45,902 nt of DNA. It comes from Lachnospiraceae bacterium (GTDB lineage Bacteria; Bacillota; Clostridia; Lachnospirales; Lachnospiraceae). Below are positions 27,361 to 36,110 of the stretch, one piece after another. Positions within the stretch are counted from its first letter, which is position 1; each line of letters starts with the position of its first letter. Under the pieces are notes generated by a model. That model saw only the letters and a program-made list of their open reading frames with translations, was not told where the DNA came from and made no database searches. The DNA is taken from positions 1 through 45,902 of the forward strand of contig JAFWLM010000018.1 in assembly GCA_017511045.1 (NCBI GenBank). The letters run 5' to 3'. The position numbers and the translations under genes are program-made.

Positions 27361-27390
27361 AAACCGGGCGGGAAACCGCCCGGTTTTTAC
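27361..27390. terminator. Strong bidirectional terminator
   Basis: AAACCGGGCGG (27361-27371), loop GAAA, CCGCCCGGTTT (27376-27386), then TTT. It ends the DUF4190-like transcript on plus and, read on minus, gives AAACCGGGCGG...CCGCCCGGTTT for the convergent cupin gene. Confidence 0.88.
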
Positions 27391-27425
27391 CTGTCACAAT
27401 ATTTGCGCTCAAGCACAAGAGCTGC

Positions 27426-27917
27426 TTATACCGTAATCGTCCCTTCGCTTTCATCCGTCGGGGTGTAAGTATATTCCGGATTCATAGAAATAGAAAAATG
27501 CAGGATCGGCCGATCCAGACTGATAATGGACAGCGGCAGATGCTTCATGCCCGGCGGCATGAAGATGATAGAGCTTTTTGTCAGCCTGTGCATTTCCCCG
27601 TTGATGCCGACCTCGATCACACCACCAAGATCATACGGATCTTCCGGATTGGAACCGATGAAGCCGATCAGTTCCGCGTAATCGTGACTGTGTTCATCAT
27701 GTTTATAAAGCGGCCTCATATCCGGTGCCGAGTGATACCAGGTCATATTCATTTGGAATGCTCCCGGAACAACCTTGCTGTCGATCCAAAGAAGACGGTT
27801 TCCCCATTGCTTGTAGATCTCAGCAAACTCCGGACTGACGGCAGGGGCATGCAGTGTCTGAACGACATATTTCCCGTATTCCCCTTCATCATTCATGACA
27901 TAGTTTTTGCCTTCCAT
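27426..27917 (-). CDS. Cupin-fold protein of unknown function
   Basis: 163 aa single-cupin protein. Cupin motif 1 appears as DEHSHDYAELIGFIG (H-x-H-x3-E) and motif 2 as IIFMPPGMKHLPLSI (P-x-G-x2-H), giving the 3-His/1-Glu metal site. The N-terminal part (GKYVVQTLHAPAV, then WIDSKVVPGAFQMNMTWYH) resembles other anaerobe proteins of no known reaction. It is alone between a terminator and its own promoter, whose spacer holds a LacI-type operator core. A sugar- or aromatic-metabolism role is possible but not shown. Confidence 0.75.
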   Translation of the reverse strand: MEGKNYVMNDEGEYGKYVVQTLHAPAVSPEFAEIYKQWGNRLLWIDSKVVPGAFQMNMTWYHSAPDMRPLYKHDEHSHDYAELIGFIGSNPEDPYDLGGVIEVGINGEMHRLTKSSIIFMPPGMKHLPLSIISLDRPILHFSISMNPEYTYTPTDESEGTITV

Positions 27918-27944
27918 AAAAAGCCTTCCTTTCTGTTTTTCTCA

Positions 27945-27972
27945 TTTATAATTTGAAAACGTTTCTTTGTAA
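27945..27972 (-). promoter_or_regulatory. Promoter of the cupin gene with LacI/CcpA-type operator
   Basis: Minus strand -35 TTACAA (27972-27967), 16-nt spacer, -10 TATAAA (27950-27945). The spacer includes GAAACGTTTTC, with the palindromic core AAACGTTT at 27957-27964, the form bound by LacI-family regulators or CcpA (cre-like). Repression by occlusion of the promoter is implied. Confidence 0.5.
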
Positions 27973-28210
27973 TCATAGTATAGGGCCCAAAAACATTGCC
28001 TGCAAGAGATTCCCGGATTCGTTTTTTAAATGACGTCATTACGAATTTGCCCGTCAGCATTTAGTAACACAGTGTCAATGTTTCCTGACGCATTCCCTTT
28101 TGTTCGTAAGTGGGAAATCCCATTTAGTGATCGTTAAACGGTAGTAAGGAGCGCATTTATATGTTATATTTACAGCAGGTTTCAAGTTTTCATTGAAAGG
28201 CAAAAGACAG
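27973..28210. other. Intergenic region upstream of the hybrid kinase with two palindromes
   Basis: No gene is seen. A perfect 12-bp palindrome AATGACGTCATT lies at 28029-28040 and an inverted repeat TGGGA-AA-TCCCA at about 28112-28123. Either could be an operator. No clear -35/-10 pair was found; TATGTTATATT near 28160 is a possible -10 region. Confidence 0.4.
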
Positions 28211-31060
28211 ATGAAAAAACGAATACACAGCAGAAGTAAAATAGCGCAAGGTTTGATCATGTTTTTCAGTGTCGTTTTTCTTATGATCTCTGCGGTTCCA
28301 TCTCTTTCTTATGCAGAGGAAGAAATCGAAACGGTGAAGGTCGGGTACTACGAAAACGAAGTATTTGAAGAAGGTGCGGCCGAGAACGCGATCAAGACAG
28401 GCTATGCTTATGAATATTACAGAAAGCTCTCCGAATATACAGGCTGGAAGTATGAGTATGTTTATGGAGAGTTTGGAGACCTGTATCAAATGTTGTTGGA
28501 CGGCGAGATCGATCTGCTTGCGGGACTTGCGTGGAAGGAAGAGCGTGCAGATCTTATCGGCTATCCGGACCTCCCGATGGGAAATGAGACCTATAGCCTT
28601 GTAAAGCATATTTCAGATGATGAGATCACCACAAATCCGGCGTCGTTCTCCGGAAAAACGATAGGTGTATTGGACAGCGCGATGGTAGATGTCCTGAATC
28701 GGTATCTGGATGAGCATGGGGTTCAGGCGATTGTTAAGGTCTATAATGATTATTCAGATCTTTACACTGCTTTTGATGCCAATGAGCTGGATATTCTCGC
28801 GGCAGAAGGCGATGGAACCTCTGACCGGGATGATGCGGAAGTGATCAGTCCTTTCGGAACCTCCGCCTATTTCCTTTGTGTGAGTAAAGTGCGTTCGGAT
28901 CTTCTGAGCGAACTGAATGAAGCGCAGGCAGCGCTTGCGGCGGAAGAGCCAAACTGGCAGATGTCTTTGAGAACAAAGTATTATCAGGGCAGCATTTCAG
29001 CAAGGGCGTTTTCCGAGGCGGAAAAAGATTGGATCAAAACACATGAAGAGCTGAGGATCGGATATCTGGAAAACTATCTTCCGTATAGCGCGACGGATGA
29101 AAACGGTCAGGTAACAGGCATTATTAAAGACATTATTCCTGAAATGCTGAAGGATCTGGGGCTTTCGGATCTTAAAGTCATTTACAGCGGATATGAAAGT
29201 TATGATGATATGATCGAAGATATGTCATCGGAAAAGATCGATGTTGCGTTTCCGGTCGGAGGCGGCCTGTACTATTCGGAGGAAAATGGTCTTTATCAGT
29301 CGATTCCGGTTGCTTCGGCTTCGACAGAACTGGTATATAAAGGAATCTATACGGAAGAGACGACCCGTAAGATCGCAGTCAATGAGAATAACCGGATGCA
29401 GTATTACTTTGTGCGGACCAATTTTCCGGATGCGGAGGTCGTGGCATATCCGTCAATTGACGACTGTCTGAAAGCGGTTCTTTCCGGAGAGGCCGGATGC
29501 ACAACCTTAAATGGCCTGCGGGCAAACGATATTCTGAAGAATTCAGAATATAAAGAACTGTTGATGCATCAGATGGCAAGAAATGATGACAGATGCTTTG
29601 GTGTTGAAATTGGCCAGGAAGGGCTGCTGAAACTTCTTAATCGCGGCATTAACATTATCGGAAGTGATTATGCCCAGAACATTTCCTTCCGTTATACAGG
29701 TGCGCTCTACTCCTATAGTCTGGCTGATATGATCAAAGATCATTTAGCCCTGTTCATGACCGTGCTTCTGCTGATCGTTGCAGTGATCATCTTCCTTCTT
29801 GCCCGCGACAGGATGAGAACAAAAAAGCAAAAGGAAGAACTGCAGACGGCACTTGCCTCCGCGGAACAGGCCAGCCGGGCAAAAACAGAATTCCTGAATA
29901 ATATGTCTCATGATATAAGGACGCCTATGAATGCGATCGTCGGATTTGCCGGCCTGGCTTCTACTCACATTGATGACCGGGAACAGGTAAAGGATTATCT
30001 TGGAAAGATCAATGTTTCCAGCCAGCATCTGCTTTCGCTTATCAATGATGTGCTGGATATGAGCAGGATTGAAAGCGGAAAGATGACACTGGAAGAAGCA
30101 GATGTTGATCTTCCGAAACTGATCTATGACCTGCAGACGATCATTCAGCCAAATATCGACGATAAACAGCTGGAGCTTTCTGTTGATATGAAGGATATCA
30201 GGCATAAAGAGATCGTAACGGATAAGCTTCGTTTGAATCAGGTGCTGTTAAATATTCTGTCTAATGCCATCAAGTTCACACCGGAAGGCGGAAAGATCAA
30301 TGTCCGGGTGACAGAAACGGAATCTTCAAAAGAAGGAACTGCAGACTTTGAGTTCAGAGTCCGGGATACCGGCATTGGTATGAGCAGGGAGTTTCAGGAA
30401 ACGCTCTTTGACGCCTTTACCCGTGAAAGGACCAGCACGGTCAGCGGTATTGAAGGGACCGGTCTGGGAATGGCAATCACCAAAAAAATTGTTGATATGA
30501 TGGGCGGCAGTATCGCTGTGGAATCGGAAGAAGGAAAGGGAAGCGAGTTTATCGTTAACCTGCCGTGCAGGATCAGCGATTCCGCAGAGACTGAGATGCC
30601 ATCTTCCGCTTTGAAGAGCAGTGAAACAGAAGAGGAAGGCAAAGAGCAGGGACAGCAGGTTCCGGAAAAATATGATTTTGGCGGGAAACGGGTTCTTCTG
30701 GCAGAAGACAATAAAATGAACCAGATGATCGCAGAAGCCATTTTGACAGAAGCAGGACTTTTGGTCGATATCGCGGACGATGGCACGATTGCCGTCGAAA
30801 AAATGGAAACGCAGCCTGCCGGATATTATGATATCGTTCTTATGGATATCCAGATGCCAAATATGGATGGCTATGAAGCAGCAGAGAGGATCCGCGCACT
30901 GGAAGATCCGAAAAAGGCCAATATCCCAATCGTTGCGCTGACTGCGAACGCGTTTGAGGAGGATCGGAAGAACGTACTTTCCTCCGGCATGAACGGACAT
31001 CTGCCAAAACCATATGATGTTCCTAAAATGATGGAAACGCTGAAGAAGATGATCAAGTGA
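28211..31060 (+). CDS. Hybrid sensor histidine kinase with tandem periplasmic solute-binding domains
   Basis: 949-aa membrane sensor. I start it at ATG 28211 (AAAGG 10 nt upstream); a TTG at 28193 is also possible. Signal segment about 1-35; two extracellular SBP_bac_3-like domains follow (about 40-255, ETVKVGYYENEVFEEG start; about 270-500, EELRIGYLENYLPYSA start). One membrane helix (about 511-530), HisKA with His567 in NNMSHDIRTPMNAIVGF, HATPase (DTGIGMS, GTGLGMAITKKI), then a C-terminal receiver with EDNKMNQ, phospho-acceptor Asp879 (LMDIQMPNMDGYEAA), and LPKPYD. It is BvgS-like but lacks an HPt domain. No separate response regulator is adjacent. Fbp follows after 31 bp. The ligand is likely an amino acid or small acid. 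Confidence 0.9.
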   Translation: MKKRIHSRSKIAQGLIMFFSVVFLMISAVPSLSYAEEEIETVKVGYYENEVFEEGAAENAIKTGYAYEYYRKLSEYTGWKYEYVYGEFGDLYQMLLDGEIDLLAGLAWKEERADLIGYPDLPMGNETYSLVKHISDDEITTNPASFSGKTIGVLDSAMVDVLNRYLDEHGVQAIVKVYNDYSDLYTAFDANELDILAAEGDGTSDRDDAEVISPFGTSAYFLCVSKVRSDLLSELNEAQAALAAEEPNWQMSLRTKYYQGSISARAFSEAEKDWIKTHEELRIGYLENYLPYSATDENGQVTGIIKDIIPEMLKDLGLSDLKVIYSGYESYDDMIEDMSSEKIDVAFPVGGGLYYSEENGLYQSIPVASASTELVYKGIYTEETTRKIAVNENNRMQYYFVRTNFPDAEVVAYPSIDDCLKAVLSGEAGCTTLNGLRANDILKNSEYKELLMHQMARNDDRCFGVEIGQEGLLKLLNRGINIIGSDYAQNISFRYTGALYSYSLADMIKDHLALFMTVLLLIVAVIIFLLARDRMRTKKQKEELQTALASAEQASRAKTEFLNNMSHDIRTPMNAIVGFAGLASTHIDDREQVKDYLGKINVSSQHLLSLINDVLDMSRIESGKMTLEEADVDLPKLIYDLQTIIQPNIDDKQLELSVDMKDIRHKEIVTDKLRLNQVLLNILSNAIKFTPEGGKINVRVTETESSKEGTADFEFRVRDTGIGMSREFQETLFDAFTRERTSTVSGIEGTGLGMAITKKIVDMMGGSIAVESEEGKGSEFIVNLPCRISDSAETEMPSSALKSSETEEEGKEQGQQVPEKYDFGGKRVLLAEDNKMNQMIAEAILTEAGLLVDIADDGTIAVEKMETQPAGYYDIVLMDIQMPNMDGYEAAERIRALEDPKKANIPIVALTANAFEEDRKNVLSSGMNGHLPKPYDVPKMMETLKKMIK

Positions 31061-31091
31061 CGAGGAGCTATATAAAAGGAAAGGAAGCATC

Positions 31092-33053
31092 ATGGATCAG
31101 AATAAACTGAAATATCTGAAACTCCTGGCTGCGCAGTATCCGAACATTGCGGAGACTGCGACAGAGATCGTAAATCTCAAGGCGATCATGAATCTGCCGA
31201 AGGGAACAGAGCATTTTATCACGGATCTTCACGGAGAGTATGAGCAGTTCCGGAATATTATGTGCAACGGATCCGGAGCAGTACAGCGCAAGATCGAGGA
31301 GGAATTCGGGATCACGATGGGGATCCCGGAAAAACGCAGCCTTGCGATGCTGATCTACTATCCGGAGATCAAGCTTCCGCAGATGGAGAAAAAAGCACGC
31401 GAAGACGGAGAGCTTGACGACTGGAGAAGGGTGACGATCCTGCGTCTGACAAGAGTCTGCAAAGTTGCTTCTTCCAAATATACAAGGTCGAAGGTCCGCA
31501 AAGCACTTCCCGAAGGCTTTGCCTATATTATTGAGGAACTGATGAGCGGACATCCCGAGATCGAAAACCAGGCGGATTATTATAATGAGATCATTGATGC
31601 CGTTATTGAAACAGGGATCGCAAGAGAGCTGATCGTTGCCTTTTGTCATCTGATCCGCCGTTTTATTATCGAACATCTTCATGTGATCGGAGACATCTAT
31701 GACAGAGGACCTTATCCACACCGGATCATGGATGATCTGATGGCTTATCATTCCGTAGACATTCAGTGGGGAAATCACGATATCCTCTGGATGGGCGCGG
31801 CAGCAGGATCTCCGCTTTGTATCTGCAATATCCTCAGAATTTCCGCGCGCTATGCCAACCTTGCCATTTTAGAGGAAGCATACGGGATCAACCTGATCCC
31901 GCTGATGCGCTTTGCTATGGAAACCTACAAAAATCCCTGCGATGAGATCTTTTCCGTGACAGATAATGATAATCTGTATGATAAAGCAGATGCAGGGATC
32001 GATTCCAAAATGCAGAAGGCGATTGCGATGATACAGTTCAAACTGGAGGGACAGATCGTAAGGCGCCATCCGGAATGGGATATGGAAGACCGCGCGCTTT
32101 TAGATAAGATCGATTACGAAAAAGGCACGATCCTTATTGACGGCTGTGAGTATGAAATGAGGGATATGGATCTGCCGACTGTGGATCCGAATGATCCTTA
32201 TGCGCTGACGGCGGAAGAAAAGGCGCTGATCAATCATCTAAAAGAAAGTTTCCTGCATAGCGGCCGCCTGCAAAAACACATCGGTTTCCTGTACCGGAAG
32301 GGCAATCTTTATAAAGTGTTTAACGGCAATCTTCTTTATCATGGCTGCGTGCCGCTGAATGAAGACGGTTCGTTCAGAGAAGTTGAGATCTACGGAGAAA
32401 AATATAGCGGCAAAGCGCTGTATGATGTTTTAGAGCTTTATGCCCGCAAAGGATTTTACAGCGATGAGCCGGAAGAAAAAGAGAAAGGGCTGGATCTTCT
32501 CTGGTATATCTGGCAGGGAAAATATTCCCCGGTTTTTGGAAAAGATAAAATGACGACTTTTGAGCGCTACTTTATCGAGGATAAGAAAACGCACAAAGAA
32601 CCGAAAAATCCGTATTATACGCTATACGAGAATGAAGAAACCGTGGACAGGATCTTCCGCGAATTCGGTCTGGAAGGAGGAGAGCCGCACATTATCAACG
32701 GACATGTTCCGGTCATCGTTAAGAAAGGCGAGTCGCCGATCAAATGCGGCGGAAAGCTGCTTGTGATCGATGGCGGTTTTTCGAAGGCATATCAGGCACA
32801 GACCGGAAATGCAGGATATACGCTGATCTATAATTCCTACGGACTGGTCCTTGCGGCGCATCCGCCGTTTGAGACGATGGAAAAAGCCGTTTTAGATGAG
32901 ATCAGCATTGACTCGGAGATCGTAATGCAGCACAGCCTCGGAACAAGGAAAAAAGTGGCAGATACTGATACAGGGACAGAGCTGAAAGCACGTGTTGCAG
33001 ATCTTGAGGCATTGCTGAAAGCATACAGAAGCGGACTTCTGACAGAAAAATAG
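31092..33053 (+). CDS. fbp: Fructose-1,6-bisphosphatase, class III
   Basis: Gluconeogenic enzyme that hydrolyses fructose-1,6-bisphosphate to fructose-6-phosphate; 653 aa, the usual class III (Firmicutes) length. Metallophosphatase motifs are visible: DLHGEYEQF (about 43-52), GDIYDRGPYPHRIMD (about 201-215) and WGNHDILWMGAAAGS (about 223-237). The C-terminal part has INGHVPVIVKKGESPIKCGG. It follows the hybrid kinase gene by 31 bp with AAAGGAAAGGAAG and may be co-transcribed. The terminator ends 3 bp before the convergent MATE stop. Confidence 0.96.
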   Translation: MDQNKLKYLKLLAAQYPNIAETATEIVNLKAIMNLPKGTEHFITDLHGEYEQFRNIMCNGSGAVQRKIEEEFGITMGIPEKRSLAMLIYYPEIKLPQMEKKAREDGELDDWRRVTILRLTRVCKVASSKYTRSKVRKALPEGFAYIIEELMSGHPEIENQADYYNEIIDAVIETGIARELIVAFCHLIRRFIIEHLHVIGDIYDRGPYPHRIMDDLMAYHSVDIQWGNHDILWMGAAAGSPLCICNILRISARYANLAILEEAYGINLIPLMRFAMETYKNPCDEIFSVTDNDNLYDKADAGIDSKMQKAIAMIQFKLEGQIVRRHPEWDMEDRALLDKIDYEKGTILIDGCEYEMRDMDLPTVDPNDPYALTAEEKALINHLKESFLHSGRLQKHIGFLYRKGNLYKVFNGNLLYHGCVPLNEDGSFREVEIYGEKYSGKALYDVLELYARKGFYSDEPEEKEKGLDLLWYIWQGKYSPVFGKDKMTTFERYFIEDKKTHKEPKNPYYTLYENEETVDRIFREFGLEGGEPHIINGHVPVIVKKGESPIKCGGKLLVIDGGFSKAYQAQTGNAGYTLIYNSYGLVLAAHPPFETMEKAVLDEISIDSEIVMQHSLGTRKKVADTDTGTELKARVADLEALLKAYRSGLLTEK

Positions 33054-33081
33054 CCGGCTTACTTAAGAGGATAAAACAGAA

Positions 33082-33109
33082 AAACACCCGCCGATTTTGG
33101 CGGGTGTTT
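33082..33109. terminator. Bidirectional terminator between fbp and the MATE gene
   Basis: AAACACCCGCC (33082-33092), loop GATTTT, GGCGGGTGTTT (33099-33109), then GTTT. The 11-bp perfect stem has A runs upstream and T runs downstream, fitting termination on both strands. Confidence 0.9.
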
Positions 33110-33111
33110 GT

Positions 33112-34464
33112 TTATTGCAGATATTTCAGACCCTTTTTCATCCAGGTTCCCCGGAAGTACCGGATGTTAAAAAAGACGCCCCGGATGATCCAGTCGACGA
33201 TCGTATGTGCGCACCAGACACCGATCACGCCCAGTCCGAAAACACTTCCCAGAAGGTAGGCGCCGCCGACTCTTCCGATCCACATGGACAACATACTGAT
33301 GATCATCGTGTAGGTCGCATCTCCGGTGCTTTTCAGGAAGTTCGGGGTCATGAAGGCCGGAACCCAGAGCAGGATCGTGTTGATCCCGTGCATCATCTGA
33401 ACCTTAAAAGCAAGTGCGCTGGCATCCGGTGAAACATTATAAATAGAAAGAATAAAGGGCAGGAGCACCAGATTGAGAGTGACCCAAACGGCAGTCATCA
33501 CATAGGTCCAGATCACAAGCTTTTTATAATAATACTTTGCCTGGGGATAATTCTGCGCGCCGACGCACTGACTGACAACTGTTGTCATGGCGAGGTTTAC
33601 AGCCATTCCCGGGATAACGTTTAAATTTGCCAGAGTTCCGCCGATTGCGTTCGCGGTGATGCTGGCTGTTCCCATTGTCGAGATATAACTGAAGAGGACG
33701 ATCTTTCCAAGCTGGAACATACCGTTTTCGATCCCGCCGGGAAGTCCGATTGAGACGATGTTTTTCAGGATCCATTTGTTGTAACGGAAAGAACGGAGAC
33801 TGCAGAGATTCAAACTGTATTTCTTTTTAAAGAGAAGACCGATGATCAGGAATGCCGCCACCCAGCGGGAGACTAAGGTCGGGATCGCAACACCTTCCAC
33901 TCCAAAACCAAAGCCGAAGATCAAAAGGGCATTTCCTGCAACATTGATCACATTCATGATGCTCGATACGATCAGTGTTATATTTGTTTTTTCCATGGAT
34001 CGGAAGGCAGCAGCTCCGCCGTTATAGATTGCTACGGCGGGGATCGAAGCCATTACGATCGTGTAGTATGAGGTTGTTGCTGACATAACGTCAGTATCGA
34101 TCTTGCCGAAGAGCGTTGTTACGATCGGATCGCGGAAAATATAAAGAAGGCCTGTCACAGTCATGGAAAGGACCAGCAGCAGTAACAGAAGATGCCGGCA
34201 GGCGGAATTTGCGTTTTTGTTATCTGCTTTTCCGATATACATCCCGCAGACAGCAGCACCGCCGGCAGCCATGGCCGAGAAGATATAGATCATCAGGACA
34301 CTGATCGAATCGACCAGAGATACGCCGGAGACAGCAGCATCCCCGACCTGTGCGACCATGATGGAATCTGCAAGACCGACAGCAAGCGAAAAGATCTGCT
34401 CTAAAAGCAGAGGCCAAATCAGCCAGATCAGTTGTTTATTTGAAAAACTGATGTCTTTTACCAT
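33112..34464 (-). CDS. MATE-family multidrug/Na+ (or H+) efflux transporter
   Basis: 450-aa, 12-helix membrane exporter of the MATE/NorM-DinF superfamily. The opening KQLIWLIWPLLLEQIFSLAVGLADSIMVAQVGDAAVSGVS is the MatE domain start, and the second half repeats the fold (GLPGGIENGMFQLGKIVLFSYI). Typical substrates are cationic drugs or metabolites. It is monocistronic; the aminopeptidase gene ends 114 bp upstream in the same direction with a hairpin between. Confidence 0.93.
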   Translation of the reverse strand: MVKDISFSNKQLIWLIWPLLLEQIFSLAVGLADSIMVAQVGDAAVSGVSLVDSISVLMIYIFSAMAAGGAAVCGMYIGKADNKNANSACRHLLLLLLVLSMTVTGLLYIFRDPIVTTLFGKIDTDVMSATTSYYTIVMASIPAVAIYNGGAAAFRSMEKTNITLIVSSIMNVINVAGNALLIFGFGFGVEGVAIPTLVSRWVAAFLIIGLLFKKKYSLNLCSLRSFRYNKWILKNIVSIGLPGGIENGMFQLGKIVLFSYISTMGTASITANAIGGTLANLNVIPGMAVNLAMTTVVSQCVGAQNYPQAKYYYKKLVIWTYVMTAVWVTLNLVLLPFILSIYNVSPDASALAFKVQMMHGINTILLWVPAFMTPNFLKSTGDATYTMIISMLSMWIGRVGGAYLLGSVFGLGVIGVWCAHTIVDWIIRGVFFNIRYFRGTWMKKGLKYLQ

Positions 34465-34551
34465 TGTTGCCCTTCTTTTATATGATTTATCGGAACAGGT
34501 TTTTATAATATATCATTGTAGCATATAGAAAAAGAAAAACGCTTAAGAAAT

Positions 34552-34575
34552 AAGCGACTGCAGAAGCAGCCGCTT
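34552..34575 (-). terminator. Probable terminator after the aminopeptidase gene
   Basis: Minus strand AAGCGGCTGC-TTCT-GCAGTCGCTT (one mismatch) just 3 bp after the aminopeptidase stop, followed by ATTTCTTAAGCGTTTTTC. The U-run is not immediate, so its strength is uncertain. Confidence 0.55.
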
Positions 34576-34578
34576 TTG

Positions 34579-35922
34579 TTATTTCAATGAATAGCCGGAA
34601 TCGGGGTCTTTATAAATCAGAGTCCGGTAAAAGGCCTCCATTGCCTTGATCATATAATAAGTATCTTTGATCCCGGATGTTTCATAAGGTCCGTGCATTG
34701 CAAGCTGCGGACAGCCGATGTCCACAGATGGAATGGAGACATGGGCGGAAGAGATGTTGCCAAGGGTGGAACCGCCCGGATTGTCGGAATGGTTCGTGAA
34801 TTCCTGTGTCGGAATCTCCGCCCTCCTGCAGATGGAACGGAATATCGCCGCGGAGACGGCATCGCTTGTATATTTCTGTGCCGCGCTGTGTTTGATCACG
34901 ACTCCGCCATTAAGAACAGGCCGGTTTACAGGATCTGCTTTTTCGGGATGGTTTGGATGAATTGCATGCCCGTTATCTGCAGAGATCATAAAGCTGCGGG
35001 AAAGGAGAACTTTCCGGTCTTCCGGAGACAGCTCAAGGCTGAAGGCAATGCGTTCTAAGACATCAGACAAGAAGGTGGAGTCTGCACCCTGCTTCGTGCG
35101 GCTTCCGACTTCTTCGTTATCAAAGATGCAGCAGATCGTAAGCGGTTTTGCATCCGGAGATATCTGATTTGACTCATTTTTTGCAGAAGCCGTCAGGGCC
35201 TTCACAGAAGCGAAGACATTCTGCAGGTCATCCAGCTTCTGGCAGGAGAAATATTCCTCCCCCGCCCCCCAGAAGGACGGTGCGCTGCGGTCATATAAAA
35301 ACAAGTCAGAGCCAAGGATCTGATCCGGGGAAACGGCGGCAGCATAAGCCATGACCTCCTGAAAGGAAGCGGCGGAAGAACCGTCACTGAACAGCGGCAG
35401 CATATCCGTCTGCACCTTGTAAGAAGCTTCTTCGTTTACTTTCCGGTTCATATGAATTGCAAGGCTCGGAATCATAGCAACGGCACGTTTCGTATCAACG
35501 AGCTGCGTTTTCAGCGTCCCGTTTTCTTCGATGACCAGTCTTCCGGCAATACCCAGCGGACGATCAAACCACGGCGCAAAGAGAGGCGAGCCGTATTTTT
35601 CCACATTCAGTTTGATATAGCCGCCGTCCTGGGGGATCTCCGGATTTTCCTTGATCTTAAAAGAAGGGGAATCGCAGTGGGAGGCAATGATCTGATAGTT
35701 ATAGATCTCACCTGCCGGAAGGGAAAAGGCGATCAGCGAGGAATCGTTCCGCGTAACATAATAAGAGGTTCCGGCAGAAAGATCCCAATGAGTATCTTCC
35801 CTCAGTTGTTTAAATCCTGCCGCCTCCAGCAGCTGTTCAACATTGTTGATAACATGATAGCAGCTCGGAGAGCGGGAGATAAAAGCACAAAGTTCCGTCG
35901 TAATCTGTCTGTAATCATCCAT
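34579..35922 (-). CDS. M18 family aminopeptidase (aspartyl aminopeptidase type)
   Basis: 447-aa cytoplasmic dinuclear-zinc exopeptidase that removes N-terminal residues, chiefly acidic ones, from peptides. Metal and catalytic motifs: IASHCDSPSFKIKENPE (His-x-Asp), CCIFDNEEVGSRTKQGADS (Glu-Glu), SADNGHAIHPNHPEKAD, and VDIGCPQLAMHGPYETSG near the C-terminus (final His ligand). Most of the M18 fold is present at normal length. It works in peptide turnover; no operon partner. Confidence 0.94.
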   Translation of the reverse strand: MDDYRQITTELCAFISRSPSCYHVINNVEQLLEAAGFKQLREDTHWDLSAGTSYYVTRNDSSLIAFSLPAGEIYNYQIIASHCDSPSFKIKENPEIPQDGGYIKLNVEKYGSPLFAPWFDRPLGIAGRLVIEENGTLKTQLVDTKRAVAMIPSLAIHMNRKVNEEASYKVQTDMLPLFSDGSSAASFQEVMAYAAAVSPDQILGSDLFLYDRSAPSFWGAGEEYFSCQKLDDLQNVFASVKALTASAKNESNQISPDAKPLTICCIFDNEEVGSRTKQGADSTFLSDVLERIAFSLELSPEDRKVLLSRSFMISADNGHAIHPNHPEKADPVNRPVLNGGVVIKHSAAQKYTSDAVSAAIFRSICRRAEIPTQEFTNHSDNPGGSTLGNISSAHVSIPSVDIGCPQLAMHGPYETSGIKDTYYMIKAMEAFYRTLIYKDPDSGYSLK

Positions 35923-36080
35923 TTTGCAGTCTTCCTTTTTACGTCATTGTCCGAAGTATAGCATATTTGCATCCTGTTTTCATACCATATTGCCGGAACA
36001 CCAATGGAAGGCCTCGATCTTTTGGAGAATAGAACAGTTATTTCTTAAACGCAGTCCTGTATAGTTAGCAAAAGAAGAAA

Positions 36081-36097
36081 ATGGCAGTTTCTGCCAT
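36081..36097. promoter_or_regulatory. Inverted repeat just before the SDR gene
   Basis: ATGGCAG-TTT-CTGCCAT, a perfect 7-bp inverted repeat with a 3-nt loop, ends 13 bp before the SDR start codon. It could be an operator or an mRNA hairpin near the ribosome binding site (GAAGGAGAG at 36099-36107). A weak -10 TATAGT lies at 36060-36065. Confidence 0.45.
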
Positions 36098-36110
36098 AGA
36101 AGGAGAGAAT

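Noticed and set aside
27953-27966. A full CcpA cre site
   Set aside because: Only the AAACGTTT core and one flank match; the outer CA is missing, so LacI-type is stated only as a possibility.
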